64,000 nucleotides of DNA from Neoscytalidium dimidiatum (GCA_037367355.1 CM074696.1:4526001-4590000), one strand, 5' to 3'. Positions 12,578 to 24,304 are shown, numbered from the stretch's first letter. Program-made: numbers and translations. Notes: generated from the letters alone by a model not told the origin.

Positions 12578-13450
12578 ATGCCGACGACTCCGCGTCGCCA
12601 TAAACACCACGGTCCGGACACGACCACGGGCCACACAGCAGGCTCCACCCCCAAAAACCAGCCGCCATCAGCACCACCGCCACCGCCCACGAGCTCCTCC
12701 TCCTGCCCCTTCCCGGCGCCCCGCTTCGCGACCCCCCAAACAACCGCCCGCAGCCGCACCTCGACCGCAACCGCGCCCGCCGCCGCCGCCGCCGCCGCCG
12801 CCTCCTCGCCGTCCGGTGGCCGCACCCACGCCGCCGACGACACCGTCCCGACGCTCCGCCTCCCCGGCCGCCGCGTCGTCGCCGACGACGGCGCGGCGCC
12901 GGCCTGGGTGCCGCTGCCGCTGTGCAACCTGCGGCGGACGCGCTCGCTGCTGAGCGCGGCGGGCAAGGCGCGGCAGGCGCAGATCGAGCGAGCGAGTCCG
13001 CGGATGATGTGGGGGCAGGGGCGGGGGCGGGGGCGGGGGCGGGGGCGGTGGTCGAGAAGGGCCGGCGGCCCGGGGGCGGGCGCGCGCGAGGCAGAAGAAG
13101 AAGAAGAAGAAGAGGAAGAGGAAGAGGAAGAAGGGGATGGGGCGTGCAGGGGCGAGTGGGTGGAGGATGTTGAGGTGATGGATGGGCGTGGCGGAGGGCG
13201 GGCCGGGGTATTTGCGATGTTGGGGAGGATTGCGGCGAGGAGGTGGGAGTGGAGATTGGAGTGGAGGTGGGGATGGGGTTGGAGGTGTGCGGCTGTTTGG
13301 ATGTGGGAAGATGGAAAGAGGGATGCCGGTCGGCCGTGCTGTGTGTTTGGAGGGCGACGGAGCGTGGATGGGGAGTATTTGGAGCTGCACTGTTCAACCT
13401 GTTTGGAAGATATCGAGGATAGGCGCCGGGCAAGGTTATTAAGGACATAG
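12578..13450 (+). CDS. Low-complexity 290-aa ORF, doubtful gene
   Basis: An intronless ATG-to-stop frame preceded by an A/G-rich leader and CAACAATG context. Codons in the central part (about 12820-13000) show strong G/C preference at third positions even in codons such as AAC, GAC, AAG and ATC. That stretch (containing PAWVPLPLCNLRRTRSLL) looks like ordinary protein. The flanks are composition-driven: proline/alanine runs, a GR repeat from the G-tract, then about 15 acidic residues from GAA/GAG units, then a Trp/Arg/Gly-rich end with CSTCLED. The opposite strand also carries long frames (up to 362 codons), Ser- and Pro-rich, which are better explained as the mirror of the repeats. It could be a fast-evolving orphan gene or a GC-rich repeat patch. 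Confidence 0.4.
   Translation: MPTTPRRHKHHGPDTTTGHTAGSTPKNQPPSAPPPPPTSSSSCPFPAPRFATPQTTARSRTSTATAPAAAAAAAASSPSGGRTHAADDTVPTLRLPGRRVVADDGAAPAWVPLPLCNLRRTRSLLSAAGKARQAQIERASPRMMWGQGRGRGRGRGRWSRRAGGPGAGAREAEEEEEEEEEEEEEGDGACRGEWVEDVEVMDGRGGGRAGVFAMLGRIAARRWEWRLEWRWGWGWRCAAVWMWEDGKRDAGRPCCVFGGRRSVDGEYLELHCSTCLEDIEDRRRARLLRT
13010..13048 (+). repeat. G-rich (GGGGGC)n tract, potential G-quadruplex
   Basis: Six or more runs of four to five G are separated by single C or CA on the plus strand. Any four consecutive runs satisfy the usual G-quadruplex pattern. It lies inside the doubtful 290-aa frame, where it encodes a Gly-Arg repeat. Confidence 0.8.
13094..13132 (+). repeat. GAA/GAG purine repeat
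   Basis: GAA units degenerate into GAGGAA units. In the plus-strand frame this is a run of glutamates. The complement (TTC/CTC) produces the poly-serine seen in the opposing frames. Confidence 0.9.
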
Positions 13451-14014
13451 TGAAAAGGTCTTGTTGCTGCGGTCATAGATAAAATGGCTAGCATTCGATA
13501 TCGTAGGCAGTTGAATTACTCGTCCGGGCATAAATGTACAGTAATATTGACGAAATTTCGACATTTACGTTCAGGAAACTGCTTTAACTGGCCATGGGAT
13601 GACCTTGCGATTAAAGCAATCATAGGATCCGCTCCGTAACACAGTAAGGAAGATCCTCAAATCGAAAAACTTGAACATTACCAATTTAAGATACACTTAT
13701 TCAGTTTTGGAAATTTACGTTCTGCTGCGGCCTGAATTGAGGGACCTCGATTATGGGGATAGCGACGTTAGAAGACGTTGTTGGAGTCTATCCTATCAAT
13801 ACACTGCACCTCTACGAATCGTCCACACACTTCACTAAACCAACAGCGTCATATTAGCTCCCCAATTTCGTCTCCCGTTGACATCGGTCTATACCCAATT
13901 GGTGTAGGAACCGAACACACTATATATAGAATGAGAAGACGGACACGACTATTATAAACAACACAACGCCACGCTCATGCATCCAAAGGCACTCGATCAG
14001 ACACCACAGCTCTC
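13451..14014. other. Short AT-rich gene-free interval
   Basis: Apart from hairpin copy B nothing is recognised. It includes the trailer of the LMBR1-family gene, which is transcribed toward it, and a TATATATA stretch near 13920. Confidence 0.5.
13503..13597. repeat. Hairpin repeat, copy B
   Basis: The left arm AGTTGAATTACTCGTCCGGG (13509-13528) and the right arm TTCAGGAAACTGCTTTAACT (13570-13589) are imperfectly complementary. The outer flanks continue the pairing toward GGC / GCC and CATGG. The inner spacer also has a small inverted match (AATGT / ACATT). This is a diverged copy in the AT-rich interval between the 290-aa ORF and the LMBR1-family gene. Confidence 0.65.
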
Positions 14015-16346
14015 TCACCTCAACCGAACCCCACCGCCCCTGTTCCCGCCAAACAGCCTCTCCAACGGACCCAACCCCTCACCATCACCTCCGCCGCCGC
14101 CACTCCTCGTCCCGGCCCCATCGCTAGACCCGGGCCGCATCCACTTCGGCGCCGAGAAATCCGCGGTCTCAAACGTGTTCCTGAGCCGATGCGTGAAGTC
14201 GCCGAGCCAGCCGCCCTCGGCCTCGGCGGCGTCTTCCTCCGCCGCGCTGGAGAAGATGTTGTTTGCGCGGCGTTCAGGGGCGGGGCGACCTCTCGAGGAC
14301 GAAGCTGCCGCAGCGGAAGAACCGTTCGGTTGTAGCGAGGTACGCTGCTGCTGCTGCTGCTGTTGCTGCCATGCCGCGGTGCTCGTTGCGGTGCGATTCA
14401 AATCGGACGGCCGGACTGGGGAGCGATGGGGCGAGGGACCTTGGGCGGGGCTGGCAGTGCGCGGGGAGGAAGCGGCGAGCGGGGAGGAGGATGGATTTCT
14501 CGCGTTGCGAAGGCCCAGGGCGCTGCTCGTGCCGGCAAGGAGACCGTTGCCATGGACCTCACGGTCGATGAGGGCGCGGCCTTCGCGCCAACCAGCGAAG
14601 GCGTTGTCGATCTCGTCGTCATCCTCATCTCCGATCTCCATGTACTCGCCCAGGCCGATAATGCGCTTGGCCTTCCCGTAGAGGCCGAAGAGCGTCGCTG
14701 CGACGGGGATGAGGATGAGCATGGGAAAGTAGCTCGAGAAGCCTGATCCGAGGGGCGTGAGATTGACGAGCTTGCCGAGGAAGGCGAAGAAGACGGTTTC
14801 CTTGTAGATCTCCTCCTCAAAGAAGGTGATGAAGTTGTAAGCTAGCGGGACAGTCAACTTGGCCACTTGGCACGAGTACCAGCATGCACTTTCAGCGTAG
14901 GTCTGGCGGCGGACCAAGGCACGGTTGCCCCAGATTTTGACCTCGGTAATAGCATAGAGCGCGGAAAGGACCATGTAAAGCAGCCAAAGTGCCGCAATGC
15001 ACTGCCCCGCGAAGCCGATTTTGCTGGAAGAGCTGGGGTGATGGACAACGGTACGGCTGATGATGTTGACCTTGGCGGAGATCGCTTTGGTGAATTCAGA
15101 CCAAATAACAGCGGCGGAGGCCAGAGCAAGGAAGACGCTGAGCGCATAATAAACCGCCGGGATCAAGTGAGTGTGCCAATGGTAGCGCATACGGGGACTT
15201 AGGGTTCTGCGGCCAAGGCGCGACCAAAAATTGTCCCGTCTCCAGGTCGAGCCGGCCGTGGCATCAAGCTTCTTGGTGCCTGCAGCATCGAGGATAGCTT
15301 GAGTGAAGACAGCAGACGATACAAGTCGTGCCCACTCATCCTCAAAACGTAGTCTCGCGTGTCTTGCCCTCTTCAATCTCCTAGTCAAGTCGGCCAGGTA
15401 CTTTTCCGTGATTACCGAGGGAATGGTCGTCCGTTGCCCCCCTACGGATCTTGAGGGCTGAGCCTCCAACAGAGATGCAGTATCTGCCAGTTCCTCGATC
15501 CATTCTTGGAATTCCCTGGGCACAGCATTCCTCTTATTCCTCAACTGCATGACCTGAGCCTCATAGTCTTCCAACTTCTCGGTGGCATCCTCGAGCTTTT
15601 CGTGAACCTTGGGGGCATGCGCCTGGATTCTCTTCAGACGCTCTGCTACACTTGCACTCCTCCAGAGGCGCCTCGGAAGTGCCACGAGCCCATGACCCAT
15701 GAGGTAAATAGCCAGGATAAGACCCCAAGCATAGGCCAGAGCCATGACCAGACCCTTCAGCGACGAAAAGTGGAATCCGTTGGACATTATGAAGTAGATA
15801 GCGCCAAGTATGCTGCAACCAATGATAATCATCCAATACTGGCCGTTAGAACGGAGTGAGTAGAGGAAGCGGGATTTCGGGCTTAGGTATCCGGCATCAC
15901 TGTATTCGCCGAGGAGAGGAAGAATCGCCCTGTGCGAGAGAGGGTGAGTACATTCTAGCTATTCCTGTAGCGTTGCGGAAGTCATACCAAGTAAGTACGA
16001 ACGTCAGCCAGTAACCAATCCGCCAGCAGACGAGCAGGGCCCTTTCAGGCAACCAGACGCCCCTGCCGCCTTCATCTTCACCGTTCACACTACGCACGCT
16101 TGCTAGGTCGATGGGCACCAGCAGTATTATACTAGCAGGCAGGGCCAGAGCCAGGAAAACGGGGACGAGCAGGTATGCGGGTGTCCTGCGCAGCGGAAGG
16201 TAATAGCGCAGTAACAGTAGGACGAGAAGACAAATTACGGCAACGGCGATAGAGAAGAAGGCGTTGGAGCCGGCGGAGGATCGCTTGACCAGCTGAGATG
16301 CAGCAGCAGCCAGTGTTCCGGAATCTCCGATATCCATGGCGACCAC
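14015..16346 (-). CDS. LMBR1 domain-containing membrane protein (LMBRD2-like)
   Basis: Two exons (15988-16346 and 14015-15929) separated by a 58-nt intron give 757 aa. The join restores TW-AILPLLGEYSDAG, a conserved segment of LMBR1-family proteins. Hydrophobic segments cluster in the first 200 residues. A coiled-coil-like region follows (KLEDATEKLEDYEAQVMQLR), then a second block of membrane segments including FITFFEEEIYKETVFFAFLG and YFPMLILIPVAATLFGLYG. The last 180 residues are polar and disordered, with a CAG-encoded run of eight glutamines (plus-strand 14346-14368). LMBR1/LMBRD2 proteins are multi-pass membrane proteins linked in animals to receptor signalling; the fungal role is unknown. 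A start one methionine later (MDIGDSG) is also possible. It is divergent from the glutaredoxin gene, sharing an upstream region of about 660 bp. Confidence 0.9.
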
Positions 16347-17005
16347 GGGTGTGGTGGTGCTCGGTCAAAAGAGGGTGGAATGCTGTTCGGGGAAAGGGAA
16401 GGGCCCCAGGAGAGTCGTAGAACGTGGGAGAATTAGGGATGGCGTTGCGCGCGCATGTCTCTCGCGTGGGTGAGGCGTGGATGAGGCAGCGTAGTGGCGC
16501 GCAGACAGGTGTATTCTTGGCAGGTCGCAGAGAAAGCTGAGAGATCGTCGAACAGGTGGCCGGTTTGGGCAGTTAGTGGTGTTGGGTAGGTGCTTTTCGA
16601 GGCTGCGGCTTTGGGGCGCTCTGGGACCTGCCAGCGCCAAGGCCGATCGGGGGATTGCGTCACCAAACAGGCGCCCACCTACGCCCGGGCGACCGACCGG
16701 CCGTAGAGCTTGGCATCAACACTGCACGAGCTTTCTTCGGCCACCGCGGCTTAGCAATCAGCCCTGCCAAAGTGAACCGAACGCCCCTCAAACCCTGCCC
16801 CGCTCCAATCTCCTTTGTCGCCATCCGGTCCAGACTTGGCGCTATTACAACACCGCCTCCCCCACTTAGACTATATAACCGCAAGCCCCCGTCAGCCCGA
16901 GCTTCTTCCCACGCGTCAGTGGAAAGAGATAGCTCAGCACCCGTACACCTGCCCATCATTCAGTTCCTACGATCCTTCTTCACTCGCGCAACTAGCCCTG
17001 CCAGC
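16347..17005. promoter_or_regulatory. Divergent promoter, LMBR1-family gene / glutaredoxin
   Basis: This 660-bp region separates two head-to-head genes. On the plus side a TATATAA element at 16872-16878 lies about 130 bp before the glutaredoxin ATG and is a plausible TATA box. No equally clear core element is seen for the minus-strand gene. Confidence 0.5.
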
Positions 17006-17478
17006 ATGTCTGCCGCAAAGACCAAGGCCCAGGGCATCATTGACAACAACGCTGTCGGTGTGTTCACCACCAACCCATCGCCAAAGAATTGGACCGAGGC
17101 AGAGTACTGACATAGATTTCTCAAATAGCTGTCTTCAGCAAGTCGTACTGCCCCTACTGCCGCGCCACGAAGTCACTTCTGTCCGAGTTGGGCGCCAAGT
17201 ACTACGCCATCGAGCTCGACCAAGTCGGTACGTACCCTGCGGCCAGATACACGACCGTCCAACACAAGCGAAAGTACACATTGAGACGCAAGAAGCAACT
17301 TCTGACGAAGCATCGCACAGATGATGGCGCCGCCATTCAGGACGCTCTCGAAGAGCTGACCGGCCAGCGCAGCGTCCCCAACATCTTCATCGACAAGAAG
17401 CACATTGGCGGTAACAGCGACCTGCAGGCAAAGAAGAGCGAGCTGCCCAACCTCCTCAAGGCTGCCAAGGCCATCTAA
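17006..17478 (+). CDS. GRX1: Dithiol glutaredoxin
   Basis: A glutathione-dependent thiol-disulfide oxidoreductase that reduces protein disulfides and mixed disulfides with glutathione, in the cytosol or possibly mitochondria. Exons 17006-17057, 17129-17227 and 17321-17478 join to 102 aa, a normal length for a class I glutaredoxin. The active site CPYC (residues 25-28) follows AVFSKSY. The conserved SVPNIFIDKKHIGGNSDL segment supplies the cis-proline and the GG glutathione-binding turn. Both introns (71 and 93 nt) interrupt after the first base of a codon and rejoin cleanly (GCT, GAT). A TATATAA element lies upstream. No targeting sequence is obvious, so the cytosolic form is more likely. Confidence 0.95.
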
Positions 17479-18371
17479 GCCGAATAGTGCAGATATGCAT
17501 CCTTGAGCCTGGTCATGGAAATGATGTAACGGGAGGGACAAAGGGAACGGAGATGCGTGGATTGGCTTGTCCGCAGCAGTATTAGAGAGATACCAGTTGC
17601 TGGGGCTAGATGAACAATCCTAATGACGTGAAGTGCTTGGTCTATTGTGTAGCTGACGTGCGATATTGATGACGCAATCGAGTATAAGCCCCCAAGTTGC
17701 AACAAGTTGTAGACACCTCACTATTGGCTACGAATGAATAGCAAATCAGCATCCACCAACAGCCGAGCAGCGCTCTGTATCAGTATCAGCTCACCACGTA
17801 TCAAAGGTGTAATCTTCTTACTATCACTCAATATTACTACCTGCAACCACATCCAACACCCCAAACCCGGTCGTAAAAGATACATGGAAGAAACCAATAC
17901 AAACCGGAAGGAGAGCAGAAACAGAAGTACACTAGCAAGAAAAATCATAACGCCATTCCAATGCCTTTGTGTGTTCCACTGGCGTAAGCTTGTGCTACCG
18001 CTGATATTGCTGCCGAGCAAAAAACGGAAATTCTTAACGGAATCATCACCACAAGAGTGAGACCTGTTTAATCTCGATCGCCAACGGAATAAGGGGGCCA
18101 AATACCGAAGGCAAAGAGAAGGGTACTTGTCGGGGGAAATGGGGTGCCCCAGACAACATCAGTCACCACGATAATCCTCCCTCTTCTCTTGCGATGTGAC
18201 ACTGAGGTGATGTGGAAGGGGCTCTGTGTTTTTGGAATGCTCTTTTTCCCTTTTTCATCCCCTGACTAGCTCAACGCACAGCGTCTGAGCTCCGATAACT
18301 TTTGGGTCTGGAGAGTTTGTCTCTCGACAATTGCTTTCACGCTCCAACGCCTTTTCTCCTTTCCCCCTTTC
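17479..18371. other. Convergent intergenic region
   Basis: Trailers of the glutaredoxin gene (+) and the MAP kinase kinase gene (-). There is no conserved frame, repeat or RNA gene that I can support. Confidence 0.5.
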
Positions 18372-20134
18372 TTAATCCTTCCAATCCCACACCTGTGCTA
18401 GGAAGGATTCCATGTTGACCTTCTTGGTCTTCATCTCCACCATCCACGGGTGTTCCAGCATGCGCCACGGCGTTGCCCGGCGATTGGGCTCTTTCTCTAG
18501 ACTGTTGTCGGACGTCAGCGATGTCGCTAGCTGTGGCATGTAAGAAAAGTTGAACGTACCAGCACTCAATGAAATACTTGAAGCCCTCGCCCCAGAAGAT
18601 ATTGTTCTTCGGCTCATCCTTAAGCTTGGGGATTGGCTGCCGCACAATGTAGGTGAGCAGGTCAATTAGACCGGCTCGCGGCGCGATGGCACCACTCTCC
18701 CCATCCGCATCGGCGGGGAAGGGGAAGCGACCTTGGGCAACTTCCAGCAACGTGACGCCTAGACTCCATACATCGGACGTGATGGTGTACGAGAGACCCT
18801 GGATACGTTCTGGGGCCATGTAGTATGACGTTCCGATGAATGTGTCGGCCATGCCCTTGGTACCGAATTCTCCGCTGACACCGAAATCGCAGAGCTTCAC
18901 AATACCTTCCCAGGCATTCAGGCGTGAGCCTTTTCCGCTCTGTCGTGTGCCATCGGGATTCATCGGTGCACGGGAGAGGAGGATATTAGAGGGCTTGATG
19001 TCACGGTGGATGATACGCTTGCTGTGAAGGTATGTCAAGCCTTCCAGCACGCCACGTGCTATCACACCCAAGACCTTTTCCCCAATACGACCGCCGCGAC
19101 CGAGGACTTCCCGGTATACCGAGTCTAGGGATCCACCCTCGCAGAACTCCATGGCAATGTTAATGATCGAGGTATTAGATGGAGGTTGGAAAGCTCCGTA
19201 ATAACGGCAAATACTAGGGTGTTGTAAGGAGGCGTTGAATTGAAGCTCACGCACGATCTGACGTTTTATGCTAGGGTCGGGGTTGGAGGTGATGATCTGA
19301 GTTGTCAGCGATACGAACATGACCAAGCGGGGCACTCCGAAAGTATGCGGGTCTCACCTTCAAGGCAAACACAGTGTTGGAACCCTTCAAGACACATCTC
19401 GTAACCGCACCACCGGCACCTTCACCCAGCGAGCCGAGTTCTTCGATTAAGCCCTCCTTGCTTGCCGCTCTCCAGCCAGCATTGTCCAAATCGCCAGGTT
19501 CCAGGTTCCCACCCTTGTCGATTCTCAGCTTTTCGAGATCGGGCAAAACCATTTCTGACATGCCGCTGTTGGAGCGTGCCATCTCCGTTGACGAGTTGGA
19601 GTTCATAGTCGGCGATTGGTTGGAGAGAGCTGAAAGGGGATCGTGTGAATTGGTGTTCACTCGCAACGACGGAGGACCGCCGTAGCCGCTGTCGCCAAAG
19701 CTGCCGCTCCGGCTGTCAGCAGAGGCATCGCTGCTTCCTGTTCCAATCCCTGGGATATCCAGCTTGAGGACACCCACGCCCCGTCTCGGAGCGTTCTCTT
19801 GTGGTGTTGCTTGACCGCCACTCGGTGTGGCAAGTCGTAACGCTGGCGGAGGAGTAGGACGAGCCTGTAGGGGATGATGTGGAGGTTGAAGGGCTGGCAT
19901 CTGGGGTACGTCTGCGGTTTGGCCGTTTATGACGGGCCTGGCGTTAGGGGACGGAGGGATGGACAGGCCAAGGCGTGGAGCGCGCGGCGAGGAGTGGCTC
20001 CGCGCACCCGGGATCGGCGGGCGGAGAAGAGGAGCTGGTGTCGACATGCCGGGTTGTGACTGAGTTTGATGTTGCGGGGTGCTTGGGCGGGAGCCGGAAG
20101 CGTCGTGATTCGGCTGCATGTAGGGTATCCGCAA
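18372..20134 (-). CDS. MKK1: MAP kinase kinase of the cell wall integrity pathway (Mkk1/Mkk2 type)
   Basis: A dual-specificity kinase that relays the signal from the Bck1-type MAPKKK to the Slt2/Mpk1 MAP kinase during cell wall stress. Exons are 19358-20134, 18560-19296 and 18372-18501, giving 547 aa. The N-terminal 230 residues are disordered and Pro/Ser-rich, with the family's [10 protein letters not shown] and [10 protein letters not shown] segments. The kinase domain shows the glycine loop LGEGAGGAV, the lysine in [15 protein letters not shown], the DFG of [12 protein letters not shown], an activation loop ending [10 protein letters not shown], and [20 protein letters not shown]. The C-terminal [16 protein letters not shown] is typical of fungal Mkk1/2 and separates it from Ste7 and Pbs2. 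A start at [11 protein letters not shown] (20047) fits the usual N-terminus of the family and is an alternative to the upstream ATG chosen here. The introns are 61 and 58 nt. Confidence 0.93.
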
Positions 20135-22157
20135 GGTTGCGTGTATCGAGCTCGACTGTGAGCAAGAAACCGAGCGGGAGTCTCTAGCAAAGAGGTGGTA
20201 GGCGAGTCACACGGCCAAAAGCCCTCGGTGGAGTGTCTGCAAGCACCCGCAGCAATGCCACCAGCAGCGTCAGGCACGCGGCGGTCAGCGCTGCGGGAAA
20301 AAGGCTCGGACCGCGCTCTCTTGTCCCTTTGTAGTGTCGACCCAGCACACGGGTCGGGCGGCGCTTGGCTGCAGCAGGGCTTGAGTATGCGTCGGTGGGG
20401 TTGCGAGGAGAGCCGTGCTGGTGAGGCGTGAGAGAGGGGGATCCGCGAGCCGGTCTGAGTGAGCGAGTGGAGGGCCGACGGTTGAGGCCTAAAGGTGAGG
20501 TGGGAGGGGAAGGCAGTGGTGGAGCTTGTGGTTATCGAGGCCGGCAGGCCGTGCGTCGTCGCGTGTGGGACGGATGGCGCCCCAGGACGAGCAGGTATAG
20601 CGAGCAGGCGGAGAGGGAGGCTCGAGCGAGGGAGGTGGAGTGGCCTGGCTCGAGGTGCAGCGGCGCAGGGCTTTGGCGGGTTGGCTTGGGATGAGGCGTC
20701 GCAATGGCGAGCTCTGCGTCGGCGGCTGCGGGTGCTGAGTGGGAGCGGCGCGTGCTGGGTCTGGGTCTGGGTCTGCCGAGAATGATCTCCCTGGAGGGGG
20801 CCAGCGCTCTTGGGTTCGGGCAGCCCTACGAGTCGGGGGTGACGGGTGGCAGCGACAGCAACCGCCAGCGAGCGAAGGGATGCGATGGGGGAGGGCTGGC
20901 AGTCGGGGGCTTGCCAGTAGTGTCGAGGTCGAGTCGAGAGGGCTTGCTGGATGGCGCGCCGGTTTTACTCGTACGGCACGGCTGTAGCCGTCTTGTTAAG
21001 TCGTAGCCGCCGGCTGGGTCGACTGAGGCGCAGAGTAGTCTGTTTCAAGAGGCGCTCTCCATCCTTATTGTATGTGCCAGCGTGCGGCGGCTGCCACGAT
21101 GGGGCCACTTTTCGATTCACCGTTGCTGGCAAGCTCGCTGCTGCACGCGCTGCGCGGCCTGGTGCTGCGAAGCTGCGGTGTATCTAGGCCCTAGTGGAGA
21201 GAGTGCAGGAGCGTGCGTGCCCGTCCGTCGCCCGTCGAGAACGGTCCTGCCGGCCGGGCGCCGACGTCACTCGCACACACACCCTCGCCCGATTCAGTGC
21301 GTCTCTGCCTCCATCCGCCTGCTGACGCTGACCCCCTCCTGCGGGCCAAACCAACAGCGACACGCCCGGCCGGGACCCTGACGAGCCTTGCCCTGTTCTC
21401 CCACGTGTCCTCGAGCGCCGTGGTGGATGCGGGCGCGACCGCAGCGGACCCGCTCCGCTGTCTTGCCACGGCTCGCCCGGGACTCAGCAGAGAGTTTGTC
21501 GGTGCGCTTGGCAATTTGTGCGCTTCAAGGCCACCGTCTGCCTGACTGTCTGCCTGCCTGTCTGCAGCATGCGCCGCCGCCTGCTTCTGGCTCTGCTGCT
21601 CCGGCCTGGCTCTGGGCTTTTGGGCGCGCTTTGCGCCACACCCCGGTCGACGTGCATCTGGATGATCAGCAGGGGGATCTCGCCAACGACGGGCCTCTCC
21701 AGGCTATGATCGGGACCAAGTGCATTGATGGACCCTGCGGGACAATCGCCAGCTCGGCGCTTATCTGGCGTCGCGCTGCCCATGGTGGAACAGCAATGGC
21801 CGAGTGATTGCGACAGGTGCATGCATTTCGACTGCTCAATTATGCTGCCGACCAACAGCAATGCGCGAGCCGCCAGTTGGAGTGACGGCCTGGGCCGCCA
21901 ATGAAGATCGATTTTCTTCCGCGGAAACCGTTGCGCGTCTCCTACTGGTTTGAGCTCCTGCCTCAGCCAGCGCAGACGGCCAATCCGATTCGAATTCATG
22001 TCTGAGGACTCACTCCAGCAACGTCTTTGGCAGTTGAACCCGAGTCTTGTTTGAGACCCGCACGTCGTCTGGCGCACGCCGTCCAAATCGTCGTAGGTGG
22101 CGCGAATGACTAGACGAAAGTGACTAAGCGAGACCTGAACCCTGAGGTCGGAAAAAC
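20135..22157. promoter_or_regulatory. 2-kb GC-rich divergent promoter, MKK1 / DBP8
   Basis: Head-to-head upstream region of the MAP kinase kinase (-) and the DEAD-box helicase (+). It is unusually GC-rich up to about 21560, which produces many meaningless frames on both strands. No conserved protein segment, TATA element or repeat family member is recognised. A TGTCTGCC-type short repeat occurs near 21546-21566. Confidence 0.45.
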
Positions 22158-23853
22158 ATGCCCCGAGATCCCGCCCAAGATTTTCTGAGAGTGACCGGCC
22201 GTCGACGATTTTCTTCGGTTTCCGAGCAGAAAAGGCCGACATCTCGCGCAAAAATAATGCCATCCTCGTCCATAGACGCGTCGTCCTCGGCCTCAGAGTC
22301 CGAATGCTCACATGTCAGAGTCGAGCAGAACGGGGCCAGGAAGAGGAGAAAATTGTCACCTACGACCGACTCGGACTCAGAACATGTGCCGCAACCAAGG
22401 CCCATGCCCACCTCAACCTTATCCCGCGTGAAGGCCAAAAATGCTGGCGCTGAACAGAAAGAAACTCCTGCTTCCATCACTGCCTCTCAGAACTACAAGG
22501 AAAACCTTTCATTTGCTTCTCTTAATGTCTCACCATGGCTCGTTGCATCCCTTTCTGCAATGGCAATCAAGAAACCCACCGGAATTCAGAGAGGGTGCAT
22601 TCCAGAGATTATCAAGGGGAGGGACTGCATAGGTGGTAGTCGGACAGGCTCTGGTAAGACGGTTGCGTTTGCAGTGCCTATTCTTCAAAAGTGGAGTGAA
22701 GATCCCGTGGCGATCTTTGCTGTAATCTTGACTCCGACTCGGTATGTCTAATCCGGAGCTCTCTCTCCTTGTCATTTTCTTACTCACTCTCTACAGTGAG
22801 CTTGCTCTGCAAATTTACGAGCAGTTCAACGCCATTGGAGGACCTCAAAATCTCAAGACGATACTTGTTACGGGTGGCACAGATATGCGCTCGCAAGCAA
22901 TAGCTCTAGCTTCACGACCGCACGTCGTTATTGCCACTCCAGGTCGTCTTGCTGATCATATCAACTCCTCTGGTGAGGACACTATCTGTGGTCTCCGCCG
23001 CGTTCGCTTTGTCGTTCTGGATGAAGCAGACCGCCTCCTCGCGTCTGGTCATGGCAGTATGCTTCCAGATGTTGAGACATGCTTGTCTGTTCTTCCAGCT
23101 CCATCGCAGCGGCAAACATGCCTGTTCACTGCCACCGTCACTCCTGAAGTTCGTGCCTTGAAAGACATGCCCCGGACTCCCGGCAAGCCCGAAGTTTTCG
23201 TCTGCGAAGTCGATACGGAAGACCTGGCTGTCCCGACAACCCTACAACAAAAGTATCTCCAGGTCCCTGTCACACAGAAAGAGGCTTTCCTACATACACT
23301 CCTTCTAACGCCCGCCAACGCCACTAAATCTACTATCATCTTCGTCAATCGCACCTCTACCGCACAGCTCCTTGAACAAATGCTGCGCCTCCTCGACCAC
23401 CGCGTAGCGAGTTTGCATAGCGGCCTCCCGCAGTCTCAACGCATATCCAACCTCGCCCGTTTCCGCGCCAAAGCGGCTCGTATCCTCGTAGCCACGGATG
23501 TTGCGGCTCGTGGTCTGGATATTCCTGCCGTCGAGATGGTCATCAATTATGATGTTCCCAGAGATCCAGACGACTACATCCACCGAGTTGGTCGTACTGC
23601 GCGTGCGGGACGATCTGGTGAGAGTGTTACGATGGTTGGTCAGCGAGACGTTGAGCTTGTCCTTGCGATTGAGAACAGAGTGGGCTCCAAGATGGTCGAG
23701 TATGAAGAAGAAGGCGTCAACATCGAGACCAGGGTTATTCGTGACGCTCTTAAGCCTGTAGGCGAGAAGAAGAGGGAAGCCATGCTAGAAATCGAGGAAG
23801 GAAGAGACGTTACTGGAAAAAGAAAGAAAGGACTGAAAAAGCGGACGAAGTAG
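22158..23853 (+). CDS. DBP8: DEAD-box ATP-dependent RNA helicase, Dbp8 type
   Basis: A nucleolar RNA helicase needed for early cleavages of pre-rRNA on the 40S pathway. Exons 22158-22741 and 22797-23853 (55-nt intron) join PTR|ELA to give 546 aa. A Ser/Asp-rich, basic N-terminal extension of about 120 residues precedes the core. The order of motifs is: Q-motif region ([12 protein letters not shown]), motif I SRTGSGKT, Ia PTRELA, GG, TPGR, motif II DEAD, motif III as TAT (SAT is usual), then [28 protein letters not shown] and [11 protein letters not shown]. The SRTGSGKT form of motif I and the small C-terminal basic tail ([11 protein letters not shown]) favour Dbp8 over other DEAD-box members. 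A second in-frame ATG at 22257 could also start translation. Confidence 0.92.
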
Positions 23854-24304
23854 GAGGTGCGGTAGGTATTTAACTCATTTAACAAGGAGATATCCCTGGC
23901 AAAATTTCTCATTCGCATCATTACTCTATTCTGGTTTTTTGGATATGTCGTGGTGTTCTCTCCTTGCTCATCAAACCCTCTAATGATCAATTACATCACC
24001 AACCTGTTAGGAGTCATGACGAAAGGAAAGGAAAGCAAACACAGACCTGGTTGTGTTTGGAAATCGGCAATTACAAAGGATTATGAAAGGTTCGTTTCCT
24101 GAGCAGAGGCCTCACCAATCCCGGCACTTCTGTCCATCAAGAAGAATAATTGGGCACAAAAGATAAACAAAAGCAGGAGATATACAGAATGGAAAAGTGA
24201 AACGGAGTGGAGAGTCAAAGAGCAAGGAGCCTTTGGAAGAAGTAAACATTAGCCGGTAACCGACTAACCGAAGTTAAAGACTTCTGATCGATCCTGGAAG
24301 GCCA
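23854..24304. other. Convergent intergenic region
   Basis: Trailers of the DBP8-like gene (+) and the disordered-protein gene (-). Nothing else is recognised. Confidence 0.5.

Noticed and set aside
13977..14681. 234-codon plus-strand frame
   Set aside because: It is the mirror of the LMBR1-family C-terminal tail, whose Ser/Pro-rich and poly-Gln codons leave the opposite strand open.
21484..22311. 275-codon minus-strand frame overlapping the DBP8-like promoter and 5' end
   Set aside because: It runs antisense into the confident helicase gene, has no conserved segment, and is explained by the GC-rich DNA.
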